Assembly (NCBI GenBank): GCA_947683425.1 | Contig: CANTUQ010000004.1 | Coordinates: 36,099,001 to 36,163,000 of the forward strand | DNA: 64,000 bases | From: Excoecaria cochinchinensis | Taxonomy: Eukaryota > Streptophyta > Magnoliopsida > Malpighiales > Euphorbiaceae | Reading direction: 5' to 3' | Shown here: positions 47,661-59,412 of the stretch, piece by piece | Layout: the number at the start of each line of letters is the position of its first letter | How positions within the stretch are numbered: the stretch's first letter is position 1 | Program-made: the position numbers and the translations under genes | The notes under the pieces: generated by a model | Database searches by the model: none | What the model saw: the letters and a program-made list of their open reading frames with translations, nothing else | Told to the model about the DNA's origin: nothing

Positions 47661-49308
47661 GACGAAATAGATGTTAGGGCAGTCGTCTGCTGTTGCCCTC
47701 TCCTCGGCAGCCCGCTGCTCTTTTGCATTGCCGTCGCCTCACCACTCAAAGCCCTAAAGGTACAAGTTTGTTCTTTTTGCCTCTGAAATTACTAGAAAGG
47801 AAAAGTGAAGGACAGTATCTCTTTTCTTTGAGCAGTTGAACTTGAACAAGTTTCAACATGTATCATTTGGCCAGAGGTGGCATCCACGGTTGCCGAGATT
47901 GTAAGCTCTCGCTCTCTGTAATTTAATTATTCTGACCCGAACTTCAATATTCTGTTCTAAATCATTAAATTATGTCTAAATCATCTTATAAATTATTTCT
48001 TTAAACTCGAATTTTTTCCTTATCTGTTATTTCAAAACCTAATTCACTATTTGTAGACCCCCAAACAGAAAACCTAAGAAATAGAGGCACGTAAAGGAAA
48101 AGCGAACTAGTTTGGTTCAAATATGTATGTTGATTATTTTGATTAATTGTACCTTAAAGTAGTTAATCAATGGATTATTTAGCACTGATCATCTAAGTAT
48201 TTATATCTCTTTGAGTCACAAGTGTTTAGGTTTCTATCTTATTCTATCAGTTTTTAAATTTTTATTTTATTTTTTTCTTCAATTTGTTATAGCAAATTTG
48301 TTATTATTTGTATTCCAAATCTTAGGACTGAATTATGCTAATGGTATCCTCTATGTGGCATTTGGCAGTATATATGAACAATTTGGATGCATATTAGATC
48401 AATCATGTTGAATTGCCGGGTAATTGGTTTGTGGATGAAGATGTGATTGTTGAAGAGTTAATGGATAAATTTATGTGCAGAATTTACTTAGGAAGATGTG
48501 AAGGTTGAAAAACATCGAGAGATTTATCTTGATCACAGTATTAAGGCCCCTGGTGGAAGATGGCAGAAAGGTATGCTCTTGTTATGCTCAACTGCTGCTT
48601 ATAGTTTAAATATGGAACTTTCAAATTAAAATATCTTTTATTTAATCTTTCATCCTAGTAATTGCTGGTATGCATGATTTTAATGGTGGTTGTGTATTTT
48701 TATGGTCATACAATATTATTGTTTTCATCAACTTTATAAGAAGCAAATCATATATGAGGTTGGGTGGGTTATATTGGGTGACTATTTTTTGAGTTTGAGG
48801 ACAGTTAAATTTCAGTTTTGTTATTATGGGTTAATATACCAAAAGATGCAAGGAATATCGATACCTGTAGAACCAAATTAATGTTACAACTTTTAGTGAA
48901 AATTCATAGTTCCTTATTTCCTTTGATATTGTTTTATGTGCTCAATTTTCAAGTTATTTTCTTGTTCAAAGAAGCTAAAAAATAGTTCTAGTTCATCATT
49001 GCCAACAATTGTTATTTCATGGTTGGAGTTGCTGCTCATTGAGTAATATAAATGCCTCTAAATGTATAAGTTTATTAAATTGCAGTCTATATAAGTCATG
49101 CTCTTTGAATTTCAAAGTTCACCTCTTGTAAGCAATGTATAGATCCTAACATTTTGGTAGTTTAAAAAATATAAAATAGCAATAAGGAGCTAAAAAAAAA
49201 ATCAGACTCAATGCTTAGAAATATATGTTCAATATTTAATAGTAACAATTTTAAAAATTAGGAGCTTTTTGTTAAGTTTTGTATAAAAATACATAAAAAT
49301 TCGGGGCT

Positions 49309-49411
<103 letters not shown>

Positions 49412-50065
49412 TTAAAAATGAAGTAAAATAAGCAAGAATTGATTCAAAACCAATTTTGCCATAATATGGATAGCAATATTTGCTTCACGAAGGATGATCT
49501 TGAAAATAACTGACTAGTCTTGATTCAATAGCTGTAGGGAAGTTCTTGAAGTTATTAAACTTTCATGTTTACCTTTCTACCTATTATCCCTTGCCCTATT
49601 TATGAGTAATACATCAGTATTCATTCACGCAATATGAAATTATATATATATAAGTAAATAAAATATTAATTTTATGAGTTATTCATAAACTAATTCTTGT
49701 AAGTTTATTTATATTCATAGTCTCTGAATGCTTATAAAATTGTAGGCTTGTGTAACATTGCTTGTAAGAGAATAGAGACTACAATTTATCATAATCTTTC
49801 AGTGTGATTCTGTTGTTAAATATTTTGTTTTTTATGTAGCTCTTGATGCTAAATCCTATTTACTTTTATTGCCAGATTTATGGAACCAATTCTTCCATGC
49901 TACCTAGGATGAGTAAAATATTAAGGTAAATGGTATTTCAAATTAAAAATATTAAATTATGCATAATTACTCTCGAGTTTTAGTTGAGTAGGTATGCAAT
50001 TTCAAATTATTTTTGTAGGGTGGAAATTTCTAATTGTTATGTGACTTTTTTTTATGAATTTACAG

Positions 50066-50119
50066 GAAGAGCCTCAAGAAGAGAGTGATGACAGACTAGG
50101 ATTTAGCTTGTTTGATTAG
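50066..50119 (+). pseudogene. Last exon resembling acidic ribosomal P protein (P1/P2/P3)
   Basis: After a pyrimidine-rich acceptor ending TTTACAG, 18 codons read EEPQEESDDRLGFSLFD and then TAG. The C-terminus of eukaryotic ribosomal stalk proteins P1, P2 and plant P3 is EESDDDMGF(G/S)LFD, so only two residues of the conserved tail differ. That tail recruits elongation factors to the ribosome. The rest of a P protein is not visible upstream, so this is a lone exon or fragment. An alternative frame across the presumed junction would give an unrelated short peptide. Confidence 0.55.
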
Positions 50120-50339
50120 GAGCTCATTTGAGTATGTACAAGTCCTATATATGTTGGTCATAATAGTTAAACAATAGGTTATATTTGTTTTGTCAGTACA
50201 AATACCTTTAATTTTTTGCATTAAGTAGTATCTTTTTATTTAATTGATCTTTTTTTTAAATAAATACTTTATATTAGTTGATTGACAATTTTTTTTTACA
50301 AAGTTAATTGATTGTATAACATTAAATTTAAAATGTGTC

Positions 50340-51059
50340 ATTTTCAGTACAACGCATATATGACAAGTATATTTGTCATAATTTGTCGACTTTTTAGTTC
50401 ATAAATGATGATATAATATTTACAATTACGATATTAATATTGTAATAAAAAAATATACTTTAATGATAACAAAAAATTGTCACTAAAATTATTTTTTGTG
50501 ATAATTATTTTTGTCCGTATTTATGTCACTAATTTGTAAAATAATATGACGATTTATATTCATCATTAATATACATTAATTTAATGACGAAATCATTTTT
50601 CGTCACTTAAAGTATTAGATTTAATGACGATATTAAATATTTTATGACGAAAATTATATTTATTTGTGACGATAATTATATAACTAATACTTAATGGTTT
50701 TAACTAGAAGCAGAGTTTCGTTATTAAAAATATTTAATTTAGTGACGAATTTTAAATTTGTCATAAAAAATGCAAATCTTTTGTGACGATAAATAATATA
50801 ATGTGACGGAATATAATTTTATTTATGACATAATTCTTGTCATGAAAAGTAAGAACTAAAGATGACGATAATCGTTTTCGTCACAAAAAATGATACTTAT
50901 AGTGATAAAAAAGTAAATTGTCACATAAATTTTTATGTTACGCGCCTACCGTTACGTTCTCTATGACGATAAAAACTCGTCACATTATCTTTTCAGTGAC
51001 AAAAAATGAATTTTTTATGACAATTTTTTGCGTAATAGAAGGTGTAATTTCTTGTAGTG
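50340..51059. mobile_element. Right end of a CACTA (En/Spm-like) DNA transposon
   Basis: The end reads AATTTCTTGTAGTG (51046-51059), the reverse of CACTACAAGAAATT, the standard plant CACTA terminal inverted repeat. The preceding 700 bp carry more than a dozen TGACGA / TCGTCA and GTGACA / TGTCAC words in both orientations, as in CACTA subterminal regions. I found no matching left end within the window and no transposase, so the element is non-autonomous or truncated. Its right flank is O5 pol sequence. Confidence 0.75.
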
Positions 51060-51300
51060 AGACACGCTAAGAGTTGATCATGGAATCACTAGGCACATCG
51101 TTCAAACACACCACAATCATGAACCAGCCACACAAAAGCTCAGAAGATTGAAGTTGGAAGGGGCAGAAAAGGCCAAAAAGAGGAATCCACAAGCAGAAAT
51201 GAAGCCAAAATTTCTAGTCGAAGTTCAATGTCAGCCTTGGTTAGTCAATGTTGTACCAAATCGAGAAGAGGAGGAGTGCGTGCATGTGTAAACTATTAGG
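51060..51300 (+). pseudogene. pol: N-terminal fragment of O5 reverse transcriptase
   Basis: One frame reads NHEPATQKLRRLKLEGAEKA, then KPKFLVEVQCQPWLVNVVP, matching the start of Tat/Ogre RT (compare AKFLVEVQYPT in O3). After NREEEE it leaves the RT pattern and runs into A-rich sequence (51320-51400). The catalytic part is missing. The CACTA end lies immediately upstream. Confidence 0.7.
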
Positions 51301-51600
51301 ATTTGAACAAAACTTATCCTCAAAAGAAAAAAAAGAAAAAAAAGAAAAAAAAAAGAGAAAAATAAAATACAAAAAAAAGAGAAGAGAGAGAAAGAAAAGA
51401 ATCGATATGTAGATCGAAAAATCATCATGGGGGGCAAGCTTTGCTCAAATCCCGTTGATCTACACATGCCCGTACTTTGCCATTGTTCTTGACTTTCGAA
51501 AAGGACCATAAGAAGTATATTGACTTACAACGGATACGGGATGCTCGATCTTGGGAAAAGACATCATAGGGGAGGTACACCCTAGGCCACTAATAGATGG
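51301..51600 (+). other. Unassigned degraded pol sequence of O5
   Basis: The first part is an A-rich tract with GAAAAAAAAG-like runs. Beyond it is sequence that I cannot align with RT or integrase motifs. Confidence 0.3.
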
Positions 51601-52480
51601 GGTCATCAAAAAGAATCCAGTAGGTCACTATATTTTCCCACGCCACGTAGGGTTGAAGGACGGAAGGACATTTTATGGTTAAGTTGTTCCAAAAGTATGG
51701 CATTGAAGACCATTAGTCCTCTCTGTATTGCCCTCAAACTAATGGGGCTGCAGAGGTTGATAACAAGAAGATCTTGATCAAGATGGTTCAAAACTACAAG
51801 GATTGGGCAGAGCAATGGCCTTTTGCACTTTGAAGCTAGAGAACCGCCATCGAAACCTCTACAAGAGTCACCTTTTATTCCTCGACACATAGGGAAGAAA
51901 CAGTATGGCCAATCAAAATAGAGCTCAAATCTTTAAGAACAATCATGAAAGCCCAAATTTTGGAAGCCGACAGGGCACAGCAACGGTAGCAGCAATTGAA
52001 CAAGTCAGACAAGGATAGGTCATGGGATTATTGCCATGGTCAGGTATATCAGAAAACATTCTGCTTGATTATTTGGAAAGATGGCCAGAAAGCATCCAAT
52101 GAAGAGAAAGATTCAATTGTCAAGCAAATGAGACCAAGTGTTCCAAGCATACAAGATAGGTTTAGGCTAACATGAGAGGACCCCTTGTCCTTCAAAGATT
52201 CTTATCTAAGACAACAACAACAGGCAACGATAAAGACGACTTCAAAGAACTAGTCAATATCGATGAACGCAAGAGGGTCCATAACTAAAGACTTAAAAAT
52301 CAAAAGAAGAGAATAAAAGACTCGCGGGTTGAAAACCGAAAAAAGGCGGCCTTGCTAAAAATTGGCACCTCGTCAGGGTAAAAACCAAAGAAAAAAAGGC
52401 ATCCTGGGAAAAAATTAGAGGCTCGAGAGAAAATGTCCAATCAAGAAAACCCGAGGGGGCTGATTGGAGACAGGAGTTTG
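51601..52480 (+). pseudogene. pol: Integrase C-terminal half of O5 element
   Basis: The frame reads FMVKLFQKYGIEDH, then YCPQTNGAAEVDNKKILIKM with the catalytic Glu in NGAAE (near 51757). KDWAEQWPFAL, TAIETSTRVTFY, WDYCHGQVYQKTF and a lysine-rich tail follow. These fit Tat-type integrase, in which RPQTNGAVEAANK and SFRTSTGATPY-like motifs are usual. Stops occur at TAG/TGA positions such as after EDH and FAL. The first half of the domain and RNase H are absent. Beyond 52290 only short GGLAKNWHLVRV-like pieces remain. Confidence 0.8.
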
Positions 52481-55253
52481 ATGCTTGCAAGATTTACTTT
52501 GAGATTAGATGTAGTTTTGCATTTTGAATCAATGTTAGATAATGATCATGTATAGAGAAATCATACCGAAATGTACACAATCTTTGCGACTACATGTGTT
52601 CATTATTTTCTAATTCATTTATAAAAAGAGAAATATTATTCATTGCTGAATGCATGAAATCTAAATGGCTACACTCTGCTACTGCTCTCACTATCCGGAT
52701 GTCTAAGTCGATGAATTCTTCTATCGATTGCAGGACTGAGCACCTACCTCTTGAATGCATTAGTGGGAGCGAAGGAACAATCTCCGATAGATGCTATAAT
52801 AGTCTTCATCGGCAGCTTGCCTAGAGGCCATGATGTATGGAGGTCAAAACTGAAGATAAAGGTCCATCTTGGAAAGATAGGGATGCCTCGCTATATCGTT
52901 AATCCCTCTGAACTATCGAGCACAATGGGCAATAATGTAAAAGGAAGCCTCATGAAGCCCTAAAGAACCCGATCCTCATTTGCTACCTCACCTAATCTGG
53001 CAACACATTCATCCAGAAAGTCAAAGGAATGCAACTAATGCTTAGAGAGAAATGTATCAGAGAATAACTGTTGTTTACCCTAGGAAGAGGCTTTGATAGT
53101 AGCTTCAACTTTTCTTGCAGCTGTACCTGAAAGGCGGGAAATCTCAAAAAAAAAAAAACAAAGAAAAGAAAGGCCATTAGAGATGAAAACCGTGACCGGC
53201 TCTCTAAGCAAAAGTTAGGCCAAAGGGCAGGGTGAAAACCTGGGAACAGGTAGTCTGTCCTTCAAAAAATGAATAAAAAGCCGCTGAAATGGGTTGGGTC
53301 CATTCCAGGCAAAAGTTCGGCACAGGATTATGTGAAAATCCCCAAGGGGACGCATTTCCTGCTAAGAAAAGCTAGTGTGGAAATCCACAAGGGACGCACT
53401 ACCTTTAAAATAATGACTCTTGAAGCCAGAGCGATAGGGCAATGTTATATCGAATAACTTCCTTTTAGGTAGGTAGTACATGATGCAGAACTTGATTTAG
53501 AGTCCTAGGGGCAAGATGCTCATTAACCAGGGGGCAAAGATGCACACGAGTTAGTTCTCTTTGGGAAGATTATAGATCAGAGTCAGTAAAATCGAGACAA
53601 TGCTTTTCTAGATCTCTGGGTGTGTCAGAGCAGCCGGGCAAGCGCCCTCAATGAATCCCTTAACCACCTGGGATGTGGTCTATCCACTTTTGCATATCAC
53701 ATGCATCTCACGTGCATTCGATCCTTTATGTGTATAGATATGCACACACAATTCTTATACACTAATCCTTTGCTTATGTCTCGTGTATATAGCTTTATGT
53801 GTATATTTCACACCCATGATTCCATACACACACACAGTCTGTTGTATATGTTGTTGTGCACATCACACAGAAGGAAAGGTCTTAATAGACCTTATAAGCA
53901 AGGATGATCCAAAGGACGGATTCAGCTCAACATTATCGACCACGGTATCTAACATAAATCAAGTGCATATATATAGAGGTGGAATGCCCACAAGGACAAG
54001 CCTATCCGGACACACCGTGCTCAGGGCAATTTGAAATCACACAAATCTATAGAATATAAGATCTTTTGAGAAGCCGGACTACCCACACATACTTTAATTG
54101 GAGGCAATCAAATGCAGAAATGGGCCGAGGTACAATTTCAGCTCTACATTGGCGCTCATCCATGCCGAACAATCGGATCAAGATAAAGTCCTCACGAGAG
54201 AAGAATCTCAAAGACCTGCTTCCAAGAGGGAAAGGAATAAGCCTTTCCATGCACACCATGCCGGGAGCAAACAGGTAAGTTTCTCTATCATAAGATGTAC
54301 ACTCACACACCACACACAAAGCGTATAAAATCCGGATTCAAATGTATGTATATTGCACACACATGATTCCACACACGTGCACAATATTTTGTATACGTAC
54401 ATGGCTCAGATGAAGGGTCCGAATATACCTCATGCTTAAAGATTATCTAAGAGATGAGTTCAACTTAACATTGTCAGATTCATGTACGCCATGCCGGGGG
54501 CAATCAGGTAAGTTTCTCTATCATAAGATGTACGCTCACACACATCGCACAATAAGTGTACAAAATCCAAATGCAAATGTACAAGAATACAAACTCTCAA
54601 ACCAAAAACAATACAAACCAAATGACAAAAAGACAAAACAAAACAAAAAGAAGAAGACATTTTCAAGGCCTTGAAAATCCAATACACTGTAAATACATTC
54701 AAAAAGTAAAGATCAAAAACAAACAAAAAAACACAAAAAGACAAAAACAAAACAATAAGAAATCACCAAAACCTATCTGCCTGCAGGCAAACAACAAAAT
54801 TTCCAATCTAATTTTTTCTTTGAGAAAGTTCAAATCTTTTTTCCTCTCTGGAGGCTCAACATCAAATTCTATCACCCTCTTAAGAAGTACGCAGGTCTTT
54901 TTAACAATGAGGCTACGATAGAGGAGATGATATCTGGCATGTCATAGTCGGTATAATCAAGAGAACGGCGCTCGTACTTTAGAAGTTTAGAACAGACTTA
55001 GCCAAAAAGGCAAGAGGATGATGCTCCACAAATTATCTTCCAGGGGAGCAACCAACCTTCCTTCAAGGGGGCACCCATCTGATATCAGCCCCAACAGGTA
55101 TGTACTGCCACAGGTATGCGTCTGTTATATGCCCTGTACATTTGCTTTTCCCTTTTTGTAGTAAAAAAGAAGAGGTCCAGGATAAGCGACAGCAAAGAAA
55201 GTGACAAATGGTTCACCACACCGACCTAAGGATGGTCGACAGTTGGATAATGC
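52481..55253 (+). mobile_element. Long 3' noncoding region of O5
   Basis: There is no conserved domain. The region contains scattered low-similarity repeats, including two copies of a block with CAGGTAAGTTTCTCTATCAT at about 54272 and 54507, each preceded by CCATGCCGGG and followed by TGTAC(A/G)CTCACACAC. Lysine-rich and A-rich tracts lie at 53140-53160 and 54590-54770. Such long variable regions between integrase and 3' LTR are typical of Tat/Ogre elements. ORFs here are short and unsupported. Confidence 0.6.
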
Positions 55254-55638
55254 ACTAGCCGGATGGGGGTTAGTAGATTAGATATTATACTGACCAAATG
55301 GTGGTTAGCAGATCAGATTAAACATCGTACTAGCCGGATGGGAGGTTAGCAGATCAGACATTGTACTAGTCGGATGGGTGTTAGCAGATCAGATATTATA
55401 CTAACCAGATGGTGGTTAGCAGATCAGATATTGTACTAGCCGAATGGGGGTTAGTAGATCAGACATTATACTAGCCGAATGGGGGTTAGAAGATCAGACA
55501 TTACACTAGCTGGATGGGGGTTAGCAGATCAGATATTATACTGATCGGATGGTGGTTAGTAGATATTACACTGACCGGATAATGGTTAGCAGATAAGATG
55601 TTACACGGATCGGTTGGAGGTTACCAAGGTTATGTTGT
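55254..55638 (+). repeat. Tandem array of a 35-bp unit (about 11 copies)
   Basis: The unit starts ACTAGCCGGATGGGGGTTAG and continues CAGATCAGATATTAT. Eleven head-to-tail copies carry point changes (ACTGACC, ACTAACC, ACTAGTC variants) and small length changes. It lies in the 3' noncoding region of O5. Confidence 0.95.
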
Positions 55639-55679
55639 GCAAGCCCAAAAGCGGCTACCAAGACAGAACGTTCAATCAC

Positions 55680-56250
55680 ATGCAATAAAACAAATCGCAA
55701 CGGGATTGTAGTTAGAGAACACTACATCTCACAGACACTGCGAGAGCCAAGACGAGGCCAGCAGAGCACATGCAATAGGAGAGATTGCAAACAGAGGTTG
55801 TAGTCAGAGAGTACTGCATCCACAAACACCGTGCAGGTCGAGACGAGGCTAGTGATACAAAATAGCCACCGTGCAGACCGAGACGAGGTTAGCGAGGCGC
55901 CAGCAATAGAACAGATCACAACAGAGGTTGGAGTTAGAGACACTGCACCTCACACCGTGCAGGCCGAGATGAGGTTAGCGGTACAAATTAGCCACCGTAC
56001 AGACCAAGACGAGGTTAGCGTGGCGCCAGCAATAGAACAGATCGCAAATAGAGGTTGTAGTCAGAGAGTATTCCACCTCACAGACTCCGTGTAGGCCGAG
56101 ACGAGGCTAGTGGATCACCAGCGAGATAGATCAGCTATCGTGCAGGCCGAGATGAGGTTAGCGAAGCACCCACGATAGAATAGATCGCAAATGGGATTGT
56201 GGTTAGAGAACACCGCATCTTGCAAACGCCGTGCAAGCCGACCGGAGACG
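55680..56250 (+). repeat. Tandem array of a longer unit (roughly 90-130 bp, about 5 copies)
   Basis: Each unit carries AACAGATCGCAA, an 'agaggttgtagtcagagag' segment and CCGTGCAGGCCGAGACGAGG followed by TTAGCG. Some units repeat the CGTGCAG..GACGAGG part twice. It adjoins the 35-bp array and ends about 120 bp before the polypurine tract. Confidence 0.9.
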
Positions 56251-56356
56251 AGTCACAACATTCCACACGATAAAAGGTAAGGGCTGCCTCAGGTATGCAT
56301 CTCTCTCCTTTGTTCTCTGAATTTTGGCTCACCTAGGTGTCTAGGCACTAGCTTCT

Positions 56357-56373
56357 CCAAAATTGGGGCCAAC
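56357..56373 (+). promoter_or_regulatory. Polypurine-like tract before O5 3' LTR
   Basis: CCAAAATTGGGGCCAAC directly precedes the LTR start TGTAGATACCGGG. A T-poor, G-rich stretch here is normal for Tat/Ogre elements. Confidence 0.55.
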
Positions 56374-57195
56374 TGTAGATACCGGGTCCCGAGTTAAAGA
56401 AAAATAAATATAGCAGTTTTGGCTCTCCATGCTCCTTGATAATTTCTCCGAAAAAAATATAAAAAGTAAAAAATAAAAAATATATATGTTTATAAAATTA
56501 AAAATTAATTAGTTAATATTTTAGGTTAATTAAAGTTGAAAAATAAAATAAATACAGGGTCTAATTAAGTAAAATATAATTTAAGTAAATTAATTAAATT
56601 AAAGAATTAAAATATAGGAGAAATAAATTAAGGGCCAAACCCTAATTATTGGTATAAAAAGAAAATGATGAAGAGAAGAAAGGAGGCTCGGCAAATGGGA
56701 AACCATAGAAAAGAAAAACAAAAGAAAAAAGGAAGAGGGAACAAGAACAGGTGAGGCCGAAGCCAAAGAAAAGAAAAATAAAAAGAGAAAGAAGAGGGAC
56801 AGTGGACAAGTGAAAACCAAATCAAAGGAAAATAAAAGGGATATAGAAAGAAGAAATAAAAGGAGAGAGGCAGACCAACGGGAACGAAAAACGCAGAGAG
56901 GAGGAGAAGGAGGCGGTGCCACCACCGGCCACCCACGGTGCCGGAACGGCACACGCGCAGCGGCGCTAGGCTTCTGGCAGCCGGACGAACCGGCCGACAC
57001 CCACCGGCCTCCACCACTCGCCGGCAGCGGCGAGATCGGAGGGATAGAAGTGCGACGGTCCAAGGCATTTTTCGGCGAGAAGGCGCCGTCGTCCGTCGCA
57101 CTCCCGGTGTCCTGATCTGTCTTCCGGTAAAGGAGGTGTCGACCACCTCCGGCTCTTGGCGGCTCTGGCGAGTAAATTCGGTGAGCCCCTTTCTC

Positions 57196-57196
<1 letters not shown>

Positions 57197-57258
<62 letters not shown>

Positions 57259-57262
57259 TTAT
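57197..57262. repeat. (ATT)n microsatellite in O5 3' LTR
   Basis: About 22 units, shorter than its counterpart in the 5' LTR. Confidence 0.95.
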
Positions 57263-57303
57263 TATATGTTTATTTTATGTTTATTTATATTATATTATTA
57301 TTG

Positions 57304-57338
<35 letters not shown>

Positions 57339-58504
57339 TGATTTATCTATTATTAATGTTATTGTGTTATATTGATATTTTTGTTATTGATATTATTTAA
57401 TTTTTATTTATTGTTATTATTATTGTGTTTATTATTATTATTGTATATATTTAGTTATTGTTATTTATTATTGTGTTTTGTTATTATCATTTTAATATCA
57501 TTATTATTATCATGTTCATATTTTTACATATTAACTCATTAACATGTTTTATTTATTCCAGTTAAATCATTTAATTCTTTTATCATTTAATGTATATTTG
57601 TTAACATTTTAATTTGTTAACATTTTAATTCAATTATCATTCTTTCACATCACCTTATTTTATTTTAATTTGTCATTCATTTATTATTATTTAATTGATT
57701 TAATCGCTAACATTATTTCATATGTGTTTTGTTTGTTTATGTCAAAACTTATTTTTTGCTTGGGCATTTTTGTGAGCACACGAGGGGACCTAGAAGGCTC
57801 GTTTGGGTTAAATGTTTAACTACTTTATTTGTAATATTTTATTTATTTGCCTTATTTATTTTGCCATGTAATTTCCTATAAAATTGTTTATTTCAGGCAC
57901 GCTAGAAAGAAAATCGCTAAACATTTTTTTATTAATTAACTTGGAATCTTTCCTAATAAATATGGGACCAATGTCTCAATTTTCTCCATCCAAAATCATC
58001 ACATCAAAACTGTTTCATAATAAAAATGCATGCGAGGACCAATGTCCTCATCATCAATGAATATCCCGATTTATGCATGATTTGTATTTTATTTACAATA
58101 GGGGTTGTATTCCGCCCCTAGTTTTGTTGTAATTTGTACCACCCCCATACCCCCTGTAAGGAATATCGGGGCGCCACGCGGCTACATACATATACATATA
58201 CATATACCGTAGCGAAAACATTAATATTAAAAGATAAGAATAATTTTGGCCAAACAAAAAGAGCTCTTATAACATATATATAAACTGTACATAATACAAA
58301 AGCTTTATACTTTTTACATATTCATTTTCAGTACACATATATATAACAATTAACTTTTACATGCCAATACTATACTTCCTATGTACATAATGATGTTACT
58401 CAAAATGTAAGAAACTCTATTACTATCTTATACAAAAAGATGTAACCAAAGCTCCTAGTGGCCTTGACCTGCAAATGCACGCTCTCACTATTCCGAACCT
58501 GAAA

Positions 58505-58552
58505 ACCTACACGGAAATAAACATCCGTACTAAGCGATAACGCTTAGTGGGG
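58505..58552 (-). other. Conserved double hairpin, copy 9
   Basis: On the minus strand, stem 1 is CTAAGCG / CGCTTAG around TTAT. Stem 2 is ACGGA / TCCGT with a short loop. Confidence 0.85.
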
Positions 58553-58932
58553 ATGAAAATAATGCAAAGGACTTCTTTACGAAGTCACACATAAACCACT
58601 CATTTGATATGATAAAATCGAATGGCTCATGCATAAACTTTTCACACGTATAAAAATCATTTATTCAAATACACAAGAATCATGTGCTCACATTCATGCA
58701 ATACTTCTAATGTGCTATAGCATTTAATCAGAACAATCCTCTAAATCATTTCATGTTCACTATACCCTATTAGTAAGCCTGAATTCCTTTCATGGTGGAT
58801 ACGGGTAACTCTGGATACTGTTCATAGTACTTTGCGTATGGAGAATTAACTCAAAACTCTATGGAATACGCAAGGTATTCCGAACTCTGGGCACAATTAA
58901 GGCTAACTCTAGCAGCTGCACTCTAACCCTTT

Positions 58933-58946
58933 ATAAGCATGCTTAT
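58933..58946. other. 14-bp palindrome ATAAGCATGCTTAT
   Basis: A perfect palindrome in T7 combining both alternative pairs seen in other copies. Confidence 0.85.
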
Positions 58947-59362
58947 CTATCCACTATAACGGTAATCAGGCTCAATAACAACTCAATTATATGCTACTCT
59001 GATGCCAAAGCATAGATTATAACTCAAGTGCACTCATCAACTACAGAGGCATTTAATTCATATACAGTCTTTATTAATCATGTTCAACAACTAAAAGCAT
59101 GTAACATTTAAATTCCATGCATAAACTCTTATATCACATCATCATATATATGCACTCATAGGTTCATACATTTTTATCACGCCATTTATTTATTAGTTAA
59201 ATTACCAATCTTAAACATACTCAAATGCATTTCCCCGTTGATAACTACTTTATAGTCATTTGCTAACCCTAAACATGCATAATAAGCTAAGGGGAAGGGT
59301 AAGGGATTGATCCATGGCAACTAGGAGCTCAAAAAGAAGAAGAAAAAGCTTTATATGCATTG

Positions 59363-59412
59363 TTCTGTCGTGAGGTCGCGACCTGTGTCGCGATCGCGAC
59401 AAAGGCTCGCCT
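59363..59412. repeat. Short TCGCGA palindromic-word cluster in T7
   Basis: CTGTCGTGAGGTCGCGACC is followed by TGTCGCGATCGCGACA. Another pair (CTGTCGCGCCCGCGATG) is near 60550-60592. Confidence 0.75.

Noticed and set aside
48211..48411. 66-residue ORF as a membrane protein gene
   Set aside because: Hydrophobic because of T-rich intron-like sequence; no start context or conserved motif.
53620..54674. Several 60-95 residue ORFs in the O5 3' region
   Set aside because: They overlap on both strands across degenerate repeats and match no family I know.
55254..55638. Centromeric satellite
   Set aside because: Only about 11 copies, confined between integrase and polypurine tract of one element.
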